A DNA stretch of 64,000 bases from Calditrichia bacterium (GTDB lineage: Bacteria; Calditrichota; Calditrichia; Calditrichales; J004): NCBI GenBank assembly GCA_020635035.1, contig JACKAO010000003.1, positions 248,001 through 312,000 on the forward strand, given 5' to 3'. The notes under the pieces are model-generated. The model saw only the letters and a program-made list of their open reading frames with translations, was not told the origin of the DNA and did not search any database. The position numbers were made by a program, and so were the translations under genes. Within the stretch, counting starts at the first letter, position 1. Each line of letters starts with the position of its first letter. Positions 53,901-62,553 of this stretch are shown one piece after another.

Positions 53901-55144
53901 GAATAATATGTTTTGATGTTACCGGTGTTTTTATTCAGAACATTTAAACCGGCAAATGAGCCAATCCACAAACCTGCTCCAGCAGGAGACTCACAAATAG
54001 AGGTAATGTAATTTGCAACTGCACTCTCAGTTTGTTTCTTAGAAATTTTAAAATGATTAAATACACTTTTTGACGGACTATATTTGTTGAGCCCGTTAGA
54101 TGTGCCGATCCAGATCAAATGTGTTTTATCTTGAAAAATTTTATTAATGTAATGGCTGCTGAGACTGTACGAATCATCTTTCTCACTGTAATATGAATTA
54201 AATGATTTCAGATCCGGATCATAAATACTCAGACCATTGGCTGTCCCAATCCATATCAATCCATTATTATCTTCATGAAGTGTAAAGACTTTATCTGAGC
54301 AAATGCTGCCAAGGTTTTCCTGATCATGAATAAAGTTTACAAGCGCACCTGTTTGTGGGTTGTAATGAAACAAACCCTTACCCCATGAACCAAACCAAAA
54401 CATTTTCCCGCGGTCTTCTGCAATTGTTAAGATTGAACCTGTGCCTGTTTCGGGCAACCTCGTGAAATGTGAATCCGGGATTGCAGTTTTATCCTGAAAA
54501 TATACACCGGAGCTTGTAGCCAGCCATAATTTCCCTGCCGAGTCCTTTTTGATATCTGTTATAATATGATACTTTAATTCAGGGTTTTGGTGTTCTGTGG
54601 CTTTAAAAAGGGGAAAGATTTTATTTTGCCTGTAGTCAAAATAGTTTAAACCATCTTTGGTGCCTAATAGTAAAGAATTAGAATCTTTTTCAGCAATCTT
54701 AAAAATAATATTATGTCCCAAATCATTGGAATCTTCGGCTACATATTGAAAAAGTGTGAATGTTTCATTGTGCCGGTTATACAGGCTTAGTCCTTTATCT
54801 GTGCCAAACCAAAGATTGTTTCTTGAATCTTCAAAAATAGTATGAACGGAACCCTTACCTAAACCCGGATTTTTTTGGGGATGATGTTTGTATTCTTTAA
54901 ATGTATACCCATCATAACGGTTAATTCCAAGGGGTGTACCAATCCAAATAAACCCCTGATGGTCCTGAAGTAATGAAATAATTACAGTCGATGAGAGTCC
55001 GTCTTTAAGTCCAAGGTTTTCAAAAAGAATGTTATTTTGTTTCTGTAAAATTTGTCCGGTCTGACTATAGTTTATAGTTGGGATAAATACATTAATGAAG
55101 GTGAGAATTAAAAATAATTTCAGATTTTCTCGAAAGACAAGCAT
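50987..55144 (-). CDS. Hybrid two-component system (one-protein sensor, kinase, receiver, AraC regulator)
   Basis: A 1385-residue HTCS protein. After a signal/anchor segment (residues about 5-28) come about a dozen two-component propeller repeats with the patterns (I/L)WIGTxxGLNxY, near residues 60-690, then a Y_Y_Y domain near 735-800. A membrane helix lies near 805-830. The kinase H-box is ISHEFRTPLTLI near 865, followed by the ATPase (NLISNAVKFTEKGG, DTGIGIA). A receiver has the Asp in IITDVMMPRMDGY near 1181. The C-terminus is an AraC HTH (SEIAYQVGFSDQAHFTRTF) near 1290-1385. In Bacteroides such proteins sense glycan breakdown products in the periplasm and activate adjacent operons. Here the next genes on the strand are secreted cargo proteins, not SusCD. 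Confidence 0.92.
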   Translation of the reverse strand: MLVFRENLKLFLILTFINVFIPTINYSQTGQILQKQNNILFENLGLKDGLSSTVIISLLQDHQGFIWIGTPLGINRYDGYTFKEYKHHPQKNPGLGKGSVHTIFEDSRNNLWFGTDKGLSLYNRHNETFTLFQYVAEDSNDLGHNIIFKIAEKDSNSLLLGTKDGLNYFDYRQNKIFPLFKATEHQNPELKYHIITDIKKDSAGKLWLATSSGVYFQDKTAIPDSHFTRLPETGTGSILTIAEDRGKMFWFGSWGKGLFHYNPQTGALVNFIHDQENLGSICSDKVFTLHEDNNGLIWIGTANGLSIYDPDLKSFNSYYSEKDDSYSLSSHYINKIFQDKTHLIWIGTSNGLNKYSPSKSVFNHFKISKKQTESAVANYITSICESPAGAGLWIGSFAGLNVLNKNTGNIKTYYSEANNPNSLVSQSITSMTFDKDKMLWIGTQNGLCLYDPENDRFTQFHKDKTVPGSLSNNFIYKVYTDNSGEIWIGTWGGGLNRFDKASYTFEHYKHDPDDRQSLANNDVRDIFYNPDDPNKLWLATFAGLELFDKNTKKVRLFKPEDDDPKSLIHHNVLDLLVDHAGTLWVGTMGGLNRFNAPDETFEHFDDELLNKEILGITEDQNYNLWLVIPGGLVRFDPKTLSAKLFTTDDGLRSDQLVGKAGYKSESGQLFFGGTDGVNYFHPNDILNDPFSPDVVFTEMAYFHSDSGNKSIKVPGISAQKSIGFSYKHNIFTIEFAALNFNQPLRNKYSYKLDGLNENWINNGTKRDVTFSNLNPGEYTLYMKAANKDDVWNDKPVSLKIYIDPPWWQSAWAYLIYIVFFISGLIALRRYELNRQSYKYNLQLEKVEAAKLKELDTLKSRFFANISHEFRTPLTLILGQIDNLMTSETTEKTFTKLQMASRNGKRLLRLINQLLDLSKIEAAGITLNVTRKDFIPFLKNLVFSFESLTEKKGIELIFSSNKPSIDLYFDPEKLEKVFLNLISNAVKFTEKGGKISIDVKLSKDESSKKTLAVISIEDTGIGIAHDRLNHIFDRFYQVDSSQTRAYEGTGIGLALAKELVELHFGKISVHSAEGKGSTFTVILPTDPALFNVTEKDDQSSYSDVNSELSKLEFELLDNDDSKMISANEAESEKKQTILVVDDNADIRSYISEQLENEYAILEAREGESGLHIARDVLPDLIITDVMMPRMDGYTFSKAIREDTRSSHIPIIMLTARADEADKIEGLQTGVDDYLIKPFSTKELVVRVKNLLEMRARLRKKFKSALVIKPEEVSIIPADQKFMEQVISEIQLNISNVEFSAQQLADNMAMSVRTLTRKLNSLIDQSPAHFIRSVRLNSAAELLKVQAGTISEIAYQVGFSDQAHFTRTFKKEFNQSPSEYIRANKDL

Positions 55145-55157
55145 GGTTGATGATCAC

Positions 55158-55778
55158 CTATAACGCAACAGCTTTGTCTTCAGGCCAATCCAGGCAAGTA
55201 ACAGTTGAGTCATTTTCTAATTGATATTTCCAGCCGCTTTTAGGGCAGAGCATTATCCCGTCAGCATCCGGTTCGGGTAATTTAGAACCATGCCGACTCA
55301 TCCAGCCGATGCGTTTTGCCGGTACACCGGCCATTAAGGCATAATCCGGAACATTGGTTGTAACAACGGCCCCGGCTGCAATAAAAGCAAACCTGCCAAT
55401 ATCATGTCCACAGACGATGGTGGCGTTTGCACCGATGGAAGCACCATAGCCGACAACAGTTTTCAGGTAGTACGCCGCGCCGACCTGGGGGAATTCACAC
55501 CGCGGATTGGAAATATTTGTAAAAACCATAGAAGGGCCGCAGAAAACATAATCTTCCAGTTCAACACCTTCATAAATGGAAACATTGTTCTGGACTTTGC
55601 AGAAATTCCCAACTTTTACATTATTGGCAACGTTTACGTTTTGGCCAAATACACATTTTTTACCTATACGGGCACCCGTCTGGATATGGCTGAAATGCCA
55701 GATTTTTGTGCCTTCACCGATTTCAACATTGTCATCAACATAAGCTGATTCATGTACAAAATATTTTTTATCGTTCAT
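55158..55778 (-). CDS. UDP-sugar N-acetyltransferase, left-handed beta-helix (WbpD-like)
   Basis: A 206-residue hexapeptide-repeat acetyltransferase. Repeats such as VEIGEGTKIWHFSHIQTGARIG, then NVNVANNVKVGNFCKV and GYGASIGANATIVCGHDIG, build the helix; His in KIWHFSHI is the likely base. It matches WbpD/WlbB, which acetylates UDP-2-acetamido-3-amino-2,3-dideoxy-glucuronate. A Cys/Trp-rich C-terminal part (SGWKYQLENDSTVTCLDW) may be a zinc-ribbon-like end. A dehydrogenase of the same pathway (WlbA-like) lies upstream on the same strand after 225 bases. Confidence 0.85.
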   Translation of the reverse strand: MNDKKYFVHESAYVDDNVEIGEGTKIWHFSHIQTGARIGKKCVFGQNVNVANNVKVGNFCKVQNNVSIYEGVELEDYVFCGPSMVFTNISNPRCEFPQVGAAYYLKTVVGYGASIGANATIVCGHDIGRFAFIAAGAVVTTNVPDYALMAGVPAKRIGWMSRHGSKLPEPDADGIMLCPKSGWKYQLENDSTVTCLDWPEDKAVAL

Positions 55779-55854
55779 AATTGATTATCCAATTGGTAAT
55801 ATTTATTTGATTAATTAAAATGAGCTTGACTTATGGAAAAAAACCAAGATGTCC

Positions 55855-55985
55855 TTTCCAAGAAAGTGGAAATCTGCTACTGAATGACCGATTTCCCGGG
55901 GGTGACATAATGAATTTTATTTGTGATATTCTTTTACTGACTCTGTTAAATTAAAAGCCTGTAATTTCCACGAAAAAGTGGAAAT
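55855..55985. repeat. Two related TTTCCA-loop-TGGAAATC hairpins
   Basis: In the gap between the WbpD- and WlbA-like genes (55779-56003), TTTCCAAGAAAGTGGAAATC at 55855-55874 recurs in slightly changed form as TTTCCACGAAAAAGTGGAAA at 55965-55984. Each can fold on itself; the second has an 8-base stem (55964-55971 with 55978-55985). They may be small repeat units or mRNA-end structures. No small gene is evident between them. Confidence 0.45.
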
Positions 55986-56003
55986 CCAGTTAATGCCAAT
56001 AAA

Positions 56004-56966
56004 TTATAAATGATTTTGCTGCAATAAAATCGGATGGGCTTCATCTGAACCGGGCTGTTTAATTTTTGCATGTCGTATATCATGAGCCAGCTCAATCGAT
56101 GTTCGTGCATCAGCGATACGGAATCCGCCACCCTTCAGAATATCCTTATAAATCTCCGTATGCAGATCGGTGAATCCGTCGGAAAATTCAATCTCTTCAT
56201 CATCCATTGTAATAGACCGGAACGTTGGTTTTTCTTGTTTAACAGCCTGTTCCGGCAAATCATTTTTATCGATGGATAAATACCATGAAACTTCGGCTTT
56301 TTCAAGTTCAATAAAACCGCTTGCTTTTCGGGGTTCGCTCAGGAATACATGGTTGCCTTTCACATTTCCAAAAACCCAGGCCAGCATATCAAAAAAATGG
56401 ATGCCAATATTTGTCGCCACGCCGCCGGATTTTGAGATTTCACCCTTCCATGAATAGTCGTACCATTTGCCACGGGATGTTATGTAGGTCAAAACAATAC
56501 GATGCCTTTTTCCCGCTTGCTCTTTATCAATCTTCTGCTTCAGCTCACGAATATTTTTATGCAAACGTAATTGCAGCACGTTATAAATATTTTTTTCCGA
56601 TGCATTTTCAAGTGCTTCCAATGCATCCAGATTCCAGGGATTAAGCACCAAAGGTTTTTCGCAAATGGCATGGGCGCCAATACGCAAGGCAAAACGGATA
56701 TGAGCATCATGCAGGTAGTTTGGTGAACAGATACTTACATAATCCAGGGCTTTTTGCGGATTTTTGATGCGCAGCATTTCGGCGTGACGGTCAAATCGTT
56801 CAAACTCGGTAAAGAAATCCACATCATTAAAATAGCGATCCAGTATTCCAACAGAATCACTCTTGTCCAGCGCACAAACAAGGTTGTTGTCCGTTTCTTT
56901 GATAGCCTGCAGATGACGCGGAGCGATGTATCCTGCGGTTCCGATCAATGCAAAGTTTTTAGGCAT
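56004..56966 (-). CDS. UDP-GlcNAc(A) 3-dehydrogenase, Gfo/Idh/MocA family (WlbA/WbpB-like)
   Basis: A 320-residue NAD-dependent sugar dehydrogenase. The nucleotide site is FALIGTAGYIAPRHLQAI at residues 5-22, the catalytic Lys is in HAICEKPLVLN, and ISKSGGVATNIGIHFFDML holds the substrate His and Asp. The pattern (GYIAPRHL, LRLH, GIHFFDMLAW) matches WlbA/WbpB, which oxidises UDP-N-acetylglucosaminuronate at C3 in the path to diacetamido-uronic acid sugars. The other pathway gene here is the WbpD-like acetyltransferase; the aminotransferase WbpE is not in the window. AAAGGATCCT precedes the ATG. Divergent from cysC. Confidence 0.88.
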   Translation of the reverse strand: MPKNFALIGTAGYIAPRHLQAIKETDNNLVCALDKSDSVGILDRYFNDVDFFTEFERFDRHAEMLRIKNPQKALDYVSICSPNYLHDAHIRFALRIGAHAICEKPLVLNPWNLDALEALENASEKNIYNVLQLRLHKNIRELKQKIDKEQAGKRHRIVLTYITSRGKWYDYSWKGEISKSGGVATNIGIHFFDMLAWVFGNVKGNHVFLSEPRKASGFIELEKAEVSWYLSIDKNDLPEQAVKQEKPTFRSITMDDEEIEFSDGFTDLHTEIYKDILKGGGFRIADARTSIELAHDIRHAKIKQPGSDEAHPILLQQNHL

Positions 56967-57109
56967 AGGATCCTTTGAAATGTGATTAATTAATGTATTA
57001 AAAAAAGAAAAAGCATTCCAAGATAATTAAATCCGGTTATTTTCAGAAATTTTGGTCTTCAGGCAGCTTGTTTTGTAAATTCCGCTCTTAATAATTTTTA
57101 AAGGCAGAT

Positions 57110-57715
57110 TTGGCTAATAATCCAAATAACATTCACCCAGTGCTGGACCGCATAGTGCAGCGTGAAGCAAAAGAACAGCTTCTTAATCAAAATGCCAGGG
57201 TTTTCTGGATGACCGGCTTATCCGGTTCAGGTAAATCAACAATTGCTATTGCTGTTGAGAAAAAACTGCATGAACTCGGATTCCTGACGCAGATACTTGA
57301 TGGTGATAATATCCGCAGCGGGATAAATAACAATCTTGGCTTTTCGGATGGTGACAGAAAAGAAAACATCCGTCGTATTGCCGAAGTATCAAAGCTGTTT
57401 GTTAATTGTGGTATAATTACAATTAACAGTTTTGTCAGCCCGACCATTGAAATCCGTAATCTGGCCAGATCAATTATCGGGGATGATTTTTTTGAGATTT
57501 ACATTAATGCGCCGCTCGAAGTTTGCGAAAAAAGGGATGTAAAAGGACTTTACAAAAAAGCCCGAAAAGGTGAAATTAAAGACTTTACAGGAATTGATGC
57601 ACCTTTTGAAGCACCTGAAAATCCAGATTTAGAAATAAACACCGCCAATTTATCGGTTGAGCAATCTGTTGAAAAAGTTTTAAATACGATTTTACCACTT
57701 ATAAAAAAGATGTAA
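57110..57715 (+). CDS. cysC: Adenylylsulfate (APS) kinase
   Basis: A 201-residue kinase that makes 3'-phosphoadenylylsulfate (PAPS) from APS and ATP. The P-loop is MTGLSGSGKST near residue 40; the APS-binding part is LDGDNIRSGINNNLGFS with DREENIRR-like RKENIRRIAEVSK, and the FVSPTIEIRNLAR and IDAPFEAPENPDLEI stretches close the site. The start is TTG at 57110, with AAGG five bases before. It stands alone, not fused to CysN. cysD follows after five bases. With no PAPS reductase in view the product may serve sulfotransferases. Confidence 0.93.
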   Translation: MANNPNNIHPVLDRIVQREAKEQLLNQNARVFWMTGLSGSGKSTIAIAVEKKLHELGFLTQILDGDNIRSGINNNLGFSDGDRKENIRRIAEVSKLFVNCGIITINSFVSPTIEIRNLARSIIGDDFFEIYINAPLEVCEKRDVKGLYKKARKGEIKDFTGIDAPFEAPENPDLEINTANLSVEQSVEKVLNTILPLIKKM

Positions 57716-57720
57716 GGACT

Positions 57721-58626
57721 ATGTACAATTATAATATTACCCATTTACGCGAATTAGAAGCTGAAAGCATATACGTTATAAGGGAAGTTGCCGCCCAGTT
57801 TGAAAAACCGGCGATGCTGTTTTCCGGGGGCAAAGATTCGATTGTCATGTTTCATCTTGCCCGCAAAGCATTCTATCCGTCCAAGCTGCCGTTTCCTTTA
57901 CTGCATATCGACACAGGTCATAATTTCCAGGAAACACTGGAATTTCGTGATAACCTGATGAAAGAAACCGGGACACGCCTGGAAGTGCGTTATGTGGAAG
58001 ATTCAATCAAGGCCGGGAAAGTAGCGGAAGAAACCGGACCGAATGCCAGCCGAAACAAAGCGCAGACTGTGACCTTGCTTGATGCCATTGAAGAATTAAA
58101 AATTGATGCAGCCATGGGCGGCGGCCGCCGTGATGAAGAAAAGGCGCGTGCCAAGGAAAGATTCTTTTCACATCGTGACGACTTTGGCCAATGGGACCCC
58201 AAAAATCAGCGCCCGGAATTGTGGAATCTTTTTAACGGGAGAAAAAATATAGGTGAACATTTTCGGGTTTTCCCGATCAGTAACTGGACTGAACTTGATG
58301 TGTGGCAATATATCAAGCTGGAAAATATTGCTATTCCGGAATTGTATTTTACGCATGAACGTGAAGTAGTCGATCGTGAAGGAACCCTGTTGGCAAAATC
58401 GCCATTTGTACAATTGAAGAAGAATGAAAAGTGGGAAAAACTGACCATTCGTTTCAGGACAATAGGTGATATGACCTGTACAGGTGCAGTTAAGTCTCCG
58501 GCGAATTCACTTGAAGATATTATCAATGAGATAGCCGCATCCCGCGTCACCGAAAGGGGCGGACGTTTTGATGATAAAAGATCGGAAGCCGCAATGGAAG
58601 ACCGCAAAAAGGAAGGGTATTTTTAG
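57721..58626 (+). CDS. cysD: Sulfate adenylyltransferase subunit 2
   Basis: A 301-residue ATP-pyrophosphatase that forms APS from sulfate and ATP together with CysN. The PP-loop is FSGGKDSIVMFHLA near residue 39; LHIDTGHNFQETLEFRD and GGGRRDEEKARAKER are the usual substrate stretches, and the end has the SERQGRL-like RVTERGGRFDDKR. The length matches E. coli CysD (302). The ATG follows AAGGACT. cysN begins two bases after the stop. Confidence 0.96.
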   Translation: MYNYNITHLRELEAESIYVIREVAAQFEKPAMLFSGGKDSIVMFHLARKAFYPSKLPFPLLHIDTGHNFQETLEFRDNLMKETGTRLEVRYVEDSIKAGKVAEETGPNASRNKAQTVTLLDAIEELKIDAAMGGGRRDEEKARAKERFFSHRDDFGQWDPKNQRPELWNLFNGRKNIGEHFRVFPISNWTELDVWQYIKLENIAIPELYFTHEREVVDREGTLLAKSPFVQLKKNEKWEKLTIRFRTIGDMTCTGAVKSPANSLEDIINEIAASRVTERGGRFDDKRSEAAMEDRKKEGYF

Positions 58627-58628
58627 GA

Positions 58629-59900
58629 ATGAACGCGATTTTACAAAACTATGAAAAAAGTGATCTGCTGCGATTTACAACAGCAGGCAGTGTTGATGAC
58701 GGTAAAAGCACGCTTATCGGAAGGCTGCTCTATGATAGTAAGGCAATTTTTGAAGACCAGCTTGAAGCCATCGAACAAGCCAGTTTAAAATCGGGCGATG
58801 GTAATATAAATCTTGCACTTTTAACCGATGGCCTGCGTGCTGAAAGAGAGCAGGGCATAACTATTGATGTCGCTTACCGCTATTTTGCAACTCCAAAACG
58901 TAAATTCATCATTGCCGATACACCCGGTCATGTACAGTACACGCGAAATATGGTTACCGGTGCTTCTACGGCGAATGCAGCAATTATCTTGATTGATGCC
59001 CGTCATGGTGTTATCGAACAGACTTTACGTCATGCCTTTATCGCGTCGCTGCTTCAGATTCCCCATGTGATTATCTGTATCAATAAAATGGATCTGGTGG
59101 ATTACAGTGAAGAAAGATTTGAACAGATTCATGATGATTTTATGAGTTTCTCCGCTAAACTGGATATCCAGGATATACGCTTTGTTCCGATCAGTGCTTT
59201 AAAAGGGGACAACGTTGTTGACAGATCGACCAATATGACCTGGTATAACGGACCGACTCTGATGTATTTACTGGAAACAATTTATATTGCCAGTGATAAT
59301 AACCATATCGACACCCGTTTTCCTGTACAGTATGTTGTTCGTCCGCAAACGGCAGAATTTCCTGATTACCGCGGTTATGCAGGCAGGATTGCCGGCGGGA
59401 GTTTTAAAAAAGGCGACAGGGTTTTAGTACTGCCTTCCGGGTTTACATCAAAGATTAAATCGATTGATTTATTTGGTCAGCAGTTTGATATGGCCCACAC
59501 CCCGCAATCAGTAACGATTACACTTGAAGATGAGATTGATATCAGCCGCGGTGATATGATCGTTCGGGAAAATAACGTTCCGCAGGTGGAGCAGGATATC
59601 GACATGATGATTTGCTGGCTTAATGAAAAACCAATGGTTCCCGGCGGGAAATATGCTTTGAAGCATACAACAAACGACGTCCGCTGCATGATAAAGGAAG
59701 TTAAATACAAAATTAATATTAACACCCTTGACCGTGACCTTGAGAATAAGCAAATAGGTATGAATGATATCGGAAGAATAACAATACGGACCACTAAGCC
59801 GTTGTATTTTGACGCATACCGCAAAAACCGTATTACCGGCAGCGTTATTCTTGTTGATGAAGCAACCAACGAAACGGTTTGCGCCGGAATGATTATGTAA
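58629..59900 (+). CDS. cysN: Sulfate adenylyltransferase subunit 1 (GTPase)
   Basis: A 423-residue EF-Tu-like GTPase that drives APS formation by CysD. G1 is GSVDDGKSTLIGR near residue 21, G3 DTPGHVQYTRNM, G4 NKMDLVDY and the G5 region SALKG. Two beta-barrel domains follow. E. coli CysN is about 475 residues; this one lacks that extra tail and has no CysC domain at the C-terminus, which is here a separate gene. It lies two bases after cysD. Confidence 0.95.
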   Translation: MNAILQNYEKSDLLRFTTAGSVDDGKSTLIGRLLYDSKAIFEDQLEAIEQASLKSGDGNINLALLTDGLRAEREQGITIDVAYRYFATPKRKFIIADTPGHVQYTRNMVTGASTANAAIILIDARHGVIEQTLRHAFIASLLQIPHVIICINKMDLVDYSEERFEQIHDDFMSFSAKLDIQDIRFVPISALKGDNVVDRSTNMTWYNGPTLMYLLETIYIASDNNHIDTRFPVQYVVRPQTAEFPDYRGYAGRIAGGSFKKGDRVLVLPSGFTSKIKSIDLFGQQFDMAHTPQSVTITLEDEIDISRGDMIVRENNVPQVEQDIDMMICWLNEKPMVPGGKYALKHTTNDVRCMIKEVKYKININTLDRDLENKQIGMNDIGRITIRTTKPLYFDAYRKNRITGSVILVDEATNETVCAGMIM

Positions 59901-59945
59901 CAGATGCCCAGGCATCATTACCTTAAAATAGACTTAGAATAAAAA

Positions 59946-61724
59946 ATGCCCTTTGAGCTCTGGTATACTGCTGTTATCCTGGTTGTAATGTCTGTTGCCC
60001 TGTTTCGTGAATGGATAGAAACAGAACTTATATTATTTGCTGCATTGCTGGCACTTCTGGCCGGCGGAATTATTGATCTTAAAAGTGCTGTCGCAGGATT
60101 TTCCAATCAGGGTATGCTCACTGTTGCCCTGTTGTTTATTGTTGCCGGCGCTTTGCAGTATACGGGCGCTATTCGTCAGATCTCTCCCTTTTTTTTCGGT
60201 AAAAATCCACGTCCCGGATCCACCCGGTCGATTTTGCGTGTTCTGCTGCCTGTTACAGCTTTATCCGCATTTATAAATAACACACCGCTGGTAGCCATTC
60301 TGATTCCTGCTATACGCAGCTGGTCCGAAAAAACAGGTGTCGCGGCTTCCAAATATCTGATTCCAATATCCTTTGCAGCCATTCTCGGCGGCATGTGCAC
60401 TTTGATCGGAACAAGTACAAATCTGATTATTTACGGTTTAATGCTCGATTTCGGGATGCCCGGAATGACCATGTTTGAACTCAGTTATATTGGCGTGCCT
60501 ATCGCTGTTGCCGGGCTGATTTATCTTGTATTTATTGGTCATCGTTTACTCCCTGAGCATAAAGAATTTATGCAGAGTTTTGACGAAAACACCCGTGAGT
60601 TTGTGATCGTTCTAAAGGTGACGGACAATTATAACGGGGCAGGGCAGACAGTTGAAAAAGCAGGACTACGGCATCTTAACGGTTTATTCCTTTTCCAGAT
60701 CGAAAGAAAGGGGCGCATGATCGCACCGGTTCGTCCTGACGGACTTATACTTGCCGGTGATCGTCTTTATTTTACAGGTTTGCCACGGACGATTCTTGAG
60801 TTACAAAAAACGCCCGGCCTGGAACTGCTGAAAGATGCACAATTCGATCTGAAACAGTACGATTCTTCGATGATCCATCCTTACGAAGCGGTAATCTCGG
60901 CAAGTTCGCCACTTTTAGGCAAGAATGTCCGCAACAGCCGTTTCCGTGAAAAATTTGATGCAGTGATTGTTGCTATCCATCGAAACGGTGAGCGTCTGCG
61001 AAATAAAATCGGGGACGTCATTCTGCAGGAAGGGGATACGCTGCTTTTACTATCGCGCCAGGGATTCTACGAGCGCTGGTATAATTCCAATGATTTTTAC
61101 CTGATTTCTGAAGCAGATGGTGTTGAATCAAAACCGCGCTGGCAAAGCCTGCTTTCAATATTAATACTTGTCCCGATGATCATCCTGGTTGTAACACGGG
61201 CTGTTCCCATTATATTCGCCGCTGCTTTTTCGGTACTGGTTCTGATGGTTACAAAAACCATTTCCCGCGAGCAGGCCCGCCGCTCTGTGGATATTCGTGT
61301 GCTGGTGATTATTGCTTCTGCATTTGGCATAGCCGAAGCAATGAAAACAAGCGGACTGGCCGATTTTATTGCCCAGGGCATCATCAATACGATGGGTGTG
61401 ATGGGAATTGTAGGTATTATGGCCGGAATTTTTATTGTGGCCAGCCTTTATACAAATATTATGACAAACAATGCTGCTGCAGCCATTGTATTTCCGATTG
61501 CCTTTGCTGTCGCACATGAATTACAGATGGATCCGCGTCCTTTTATTATTACCCTGGCCATAGCGGCGTCCACAAGTTTTATGACGCCTATCAGCTATCA
61601 GACCAACCTTATGGTTTACGGACCGGGACGATATAAGGCGACTGATTTCCTTAAGGTTGGATTACCGCTGCAGGTGATTGTCAGTATTGTGGCGATAGCA
61701 CTTATCTATCTGATCTATTTTTAA
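59946..61724 (+). CDS. SLC13/DASS-type sulfate permease with two TrkA-C domains
   Basis: A 592-residue membrane protein with two transport halves of about five to six helices each, joined by two cytosolic RCK_C/TrkA-C domains (residues about 215-285 and 305-385). NNTPLVAILIPAIRSW and GTSTNLIIYGLMLD in the first half, NNAAAAIVFPIAFA and TNLMVYGPGRYKATDFLKVG in the second half, are the SNT-type sites of the ion transporter superfamily. The layout matches YbhI/SLC13 members with RCK domains and those genes found beside sulfate activation genes. Placed right after cysN, it most likely imports sulfate. Confidence 0.85.
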   Translation: MPFELWYTAVILVVMSVALFREWIETELILFAALLALLAGGIIDLKSAVAGFSNQGMLTVALLFIVAGALQYTGAIRQISPFFFGKNPRPGSTRSILRVLLPVTALSAFINNTPLVAILIPAIRSWSEKTGVAASKYLIPISFAAILGGMCTLIGTSTNLIIYGLMLDFGMPGMTMFELSYIGVPIAVAGLIYLVFIGHRLLPEHKEFMQSFDENTREFVIVLKVTDNYNGAGQTVEKAGLRHLNGLFLFQIERKGRMIAPVRPDGLILAGDRLYFTGLPRTILELQKTPGLELLKDAQFDLKQYDSSMIHPYEAVISASSPLLGKNVRNSRFREKFDAVIVAIHRNGERLRNKIGDVILQEGDTLLLLSRQGFYERWYNSNDFYLISEADGVESKPRWQSLLSILILVPMIILVVTRAVPIIFAAAFSVLVLMVTKTISREQARRSVDIRVLVIIASAFGIAEAMKTSGLADFIAQGIINTMGVMGIVGIMAGIFIVASLYTNIMTNNAAAAIVFPIAFAVAHELQMDPRPFIITLAIAASTSFMTPISYQTNLMVYGPGRYKATDFLKVGLPLQVIVSIVAIALIYLIYF

Positions 61725-61727
61725 GCA

Positions 61728-61988
61728 CTAATTCTTGTTGAAAAAATCTTTATCACCCTGCTTATTTTTTCCCTTACCTGACAAATCAATTACTTTCAGA
61801 AGCAAGAGATAGAACGGTTTTACCAAAACCGGAGTCCAAAGACTTCCTGTAAGAAAATACATGGTGAGCAAAAACAAAAAAGGTGTCACAGGCCATTTGC
61901 TGATTAGTGCAACATTCGAAAAAATGAGCAGCAGGGCTGAAATAACATAGCCAAAACGTTTAATATTAAGTTCTTCATTTTTATTCAT
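61728..61988 (-). CDS. SxtJ-like small membrane protein
   Basis: An 86-residue protein with two to three hydrophobic segments (residues about 12-30, 32-52 and 53-68) and a charged tail GKGKNKQGDKDFF. The pattern RFGYVISALLLIFSN, then FLTGSLWTPVLVKPFY, resembles SxtJ-family proteins found in exopolysaccharide and surface-sugar loci. Function unknown. It follows the UpxY gene by three bases and its own stop lies just beyond the convergent SLC13 gene. I assign it by pattern only. Confidence 0.55.
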   Translation of the reverse strand: MNKNEELNIKRFGYVISALLLIFSNVALISKWPVTPFLFLLTMYFLTGSLWTPVLVKPFYLLLLKVIDLSGKGKNKQGDKDFFNKN

Positions 61989-61991
61989 AAA

Positions 61992-62498
61992 TCAGTATAC
62001 CGCTTCGCTTTCCCTGATTTCAAGATAGGATTTATCCATTTCAACGGAGAGTGTCTGCATAATACCTTCAATAGTCACGATCAGCCGCGATTCACCTTTG
62101 ATGTTGGCTACGGTTCCTTTTAAACCCCTGAACGGTCCCGACATCACTTCAACCAGGTCTCCCTGGCGAAAATAGTTCTCCATGCGCAGACTTTCCGGGT
62201 TGGCCAGCATGGTGCGTAAAGCTTCAATCTGCCATTCCGGTACTACAGCAGGGATCCCTTTAAAGTTGATAATTTTAATAATTCCATGTGTCTGCAGGAC
62301 ATCAAAGCGGTCTTTGTAATCGAAGTTACAAAAGAGATAGCTGTTAAATAAGGGAAGCTCGACTTCTTTCTTCCTGTTTTTCCATTGCCTTTTCTGTTTT
62401 AATAATGGCAGATATGCTTCTTCACCTTTTTCGATAAGAATGTCATATGCTTTTTTTTCGTGTCTTGGCCGTGTGTAAAGCGCATACCAATTTTTCAT
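61992..62498 (-). CDS. UpxY-type NusG-like transcription antiterminator
   Basis: A 168-residue NusG paralogue. The NGN domain is at residues 1-100 (WYALYTRPRHEKKAYDIL, SYLFCNFDYKDR), and a KOW domain at 110-165 (GDLVEVMSGPFRGLKGTV). UpxY-type proteins let RNA polymerase read through long polysaccharide operons in FCB bacteria and are usually the first or an early gene of these. Here it follows a phosphodiesterase gene on the minus strand, with an SxtJ-like gene after it. The ATG has AAGGTGG upstream. Confidence 0.9.
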   Translation of the reverse strand: MKNWYALYTRPRHEKKAYDILIEKGEEAYLPLLKQKRQWKNRKKEVELPLFNSYLFCNFDYKDRFDVLQTHGIIKIINFKGIPAVVPEWQIEALRTMLANPESLRMENYFRQGDLVEVMSGPFRGLKGTVANIKGESRLIVTIEGIMQTLSVEMDKSYLEIRESEAVY

Positions 62499-62553
62499 TT
62501 TATCAAAACCACCTTTTGTTAAGTTGTGTTGAATGAACGTACTATTATCTCGG

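Noticed and set aside
59903..59916. GATGCC...GGCATC hairpin after cysN
   Set aside because: Short stem, very small loop and no T run; probably chance.
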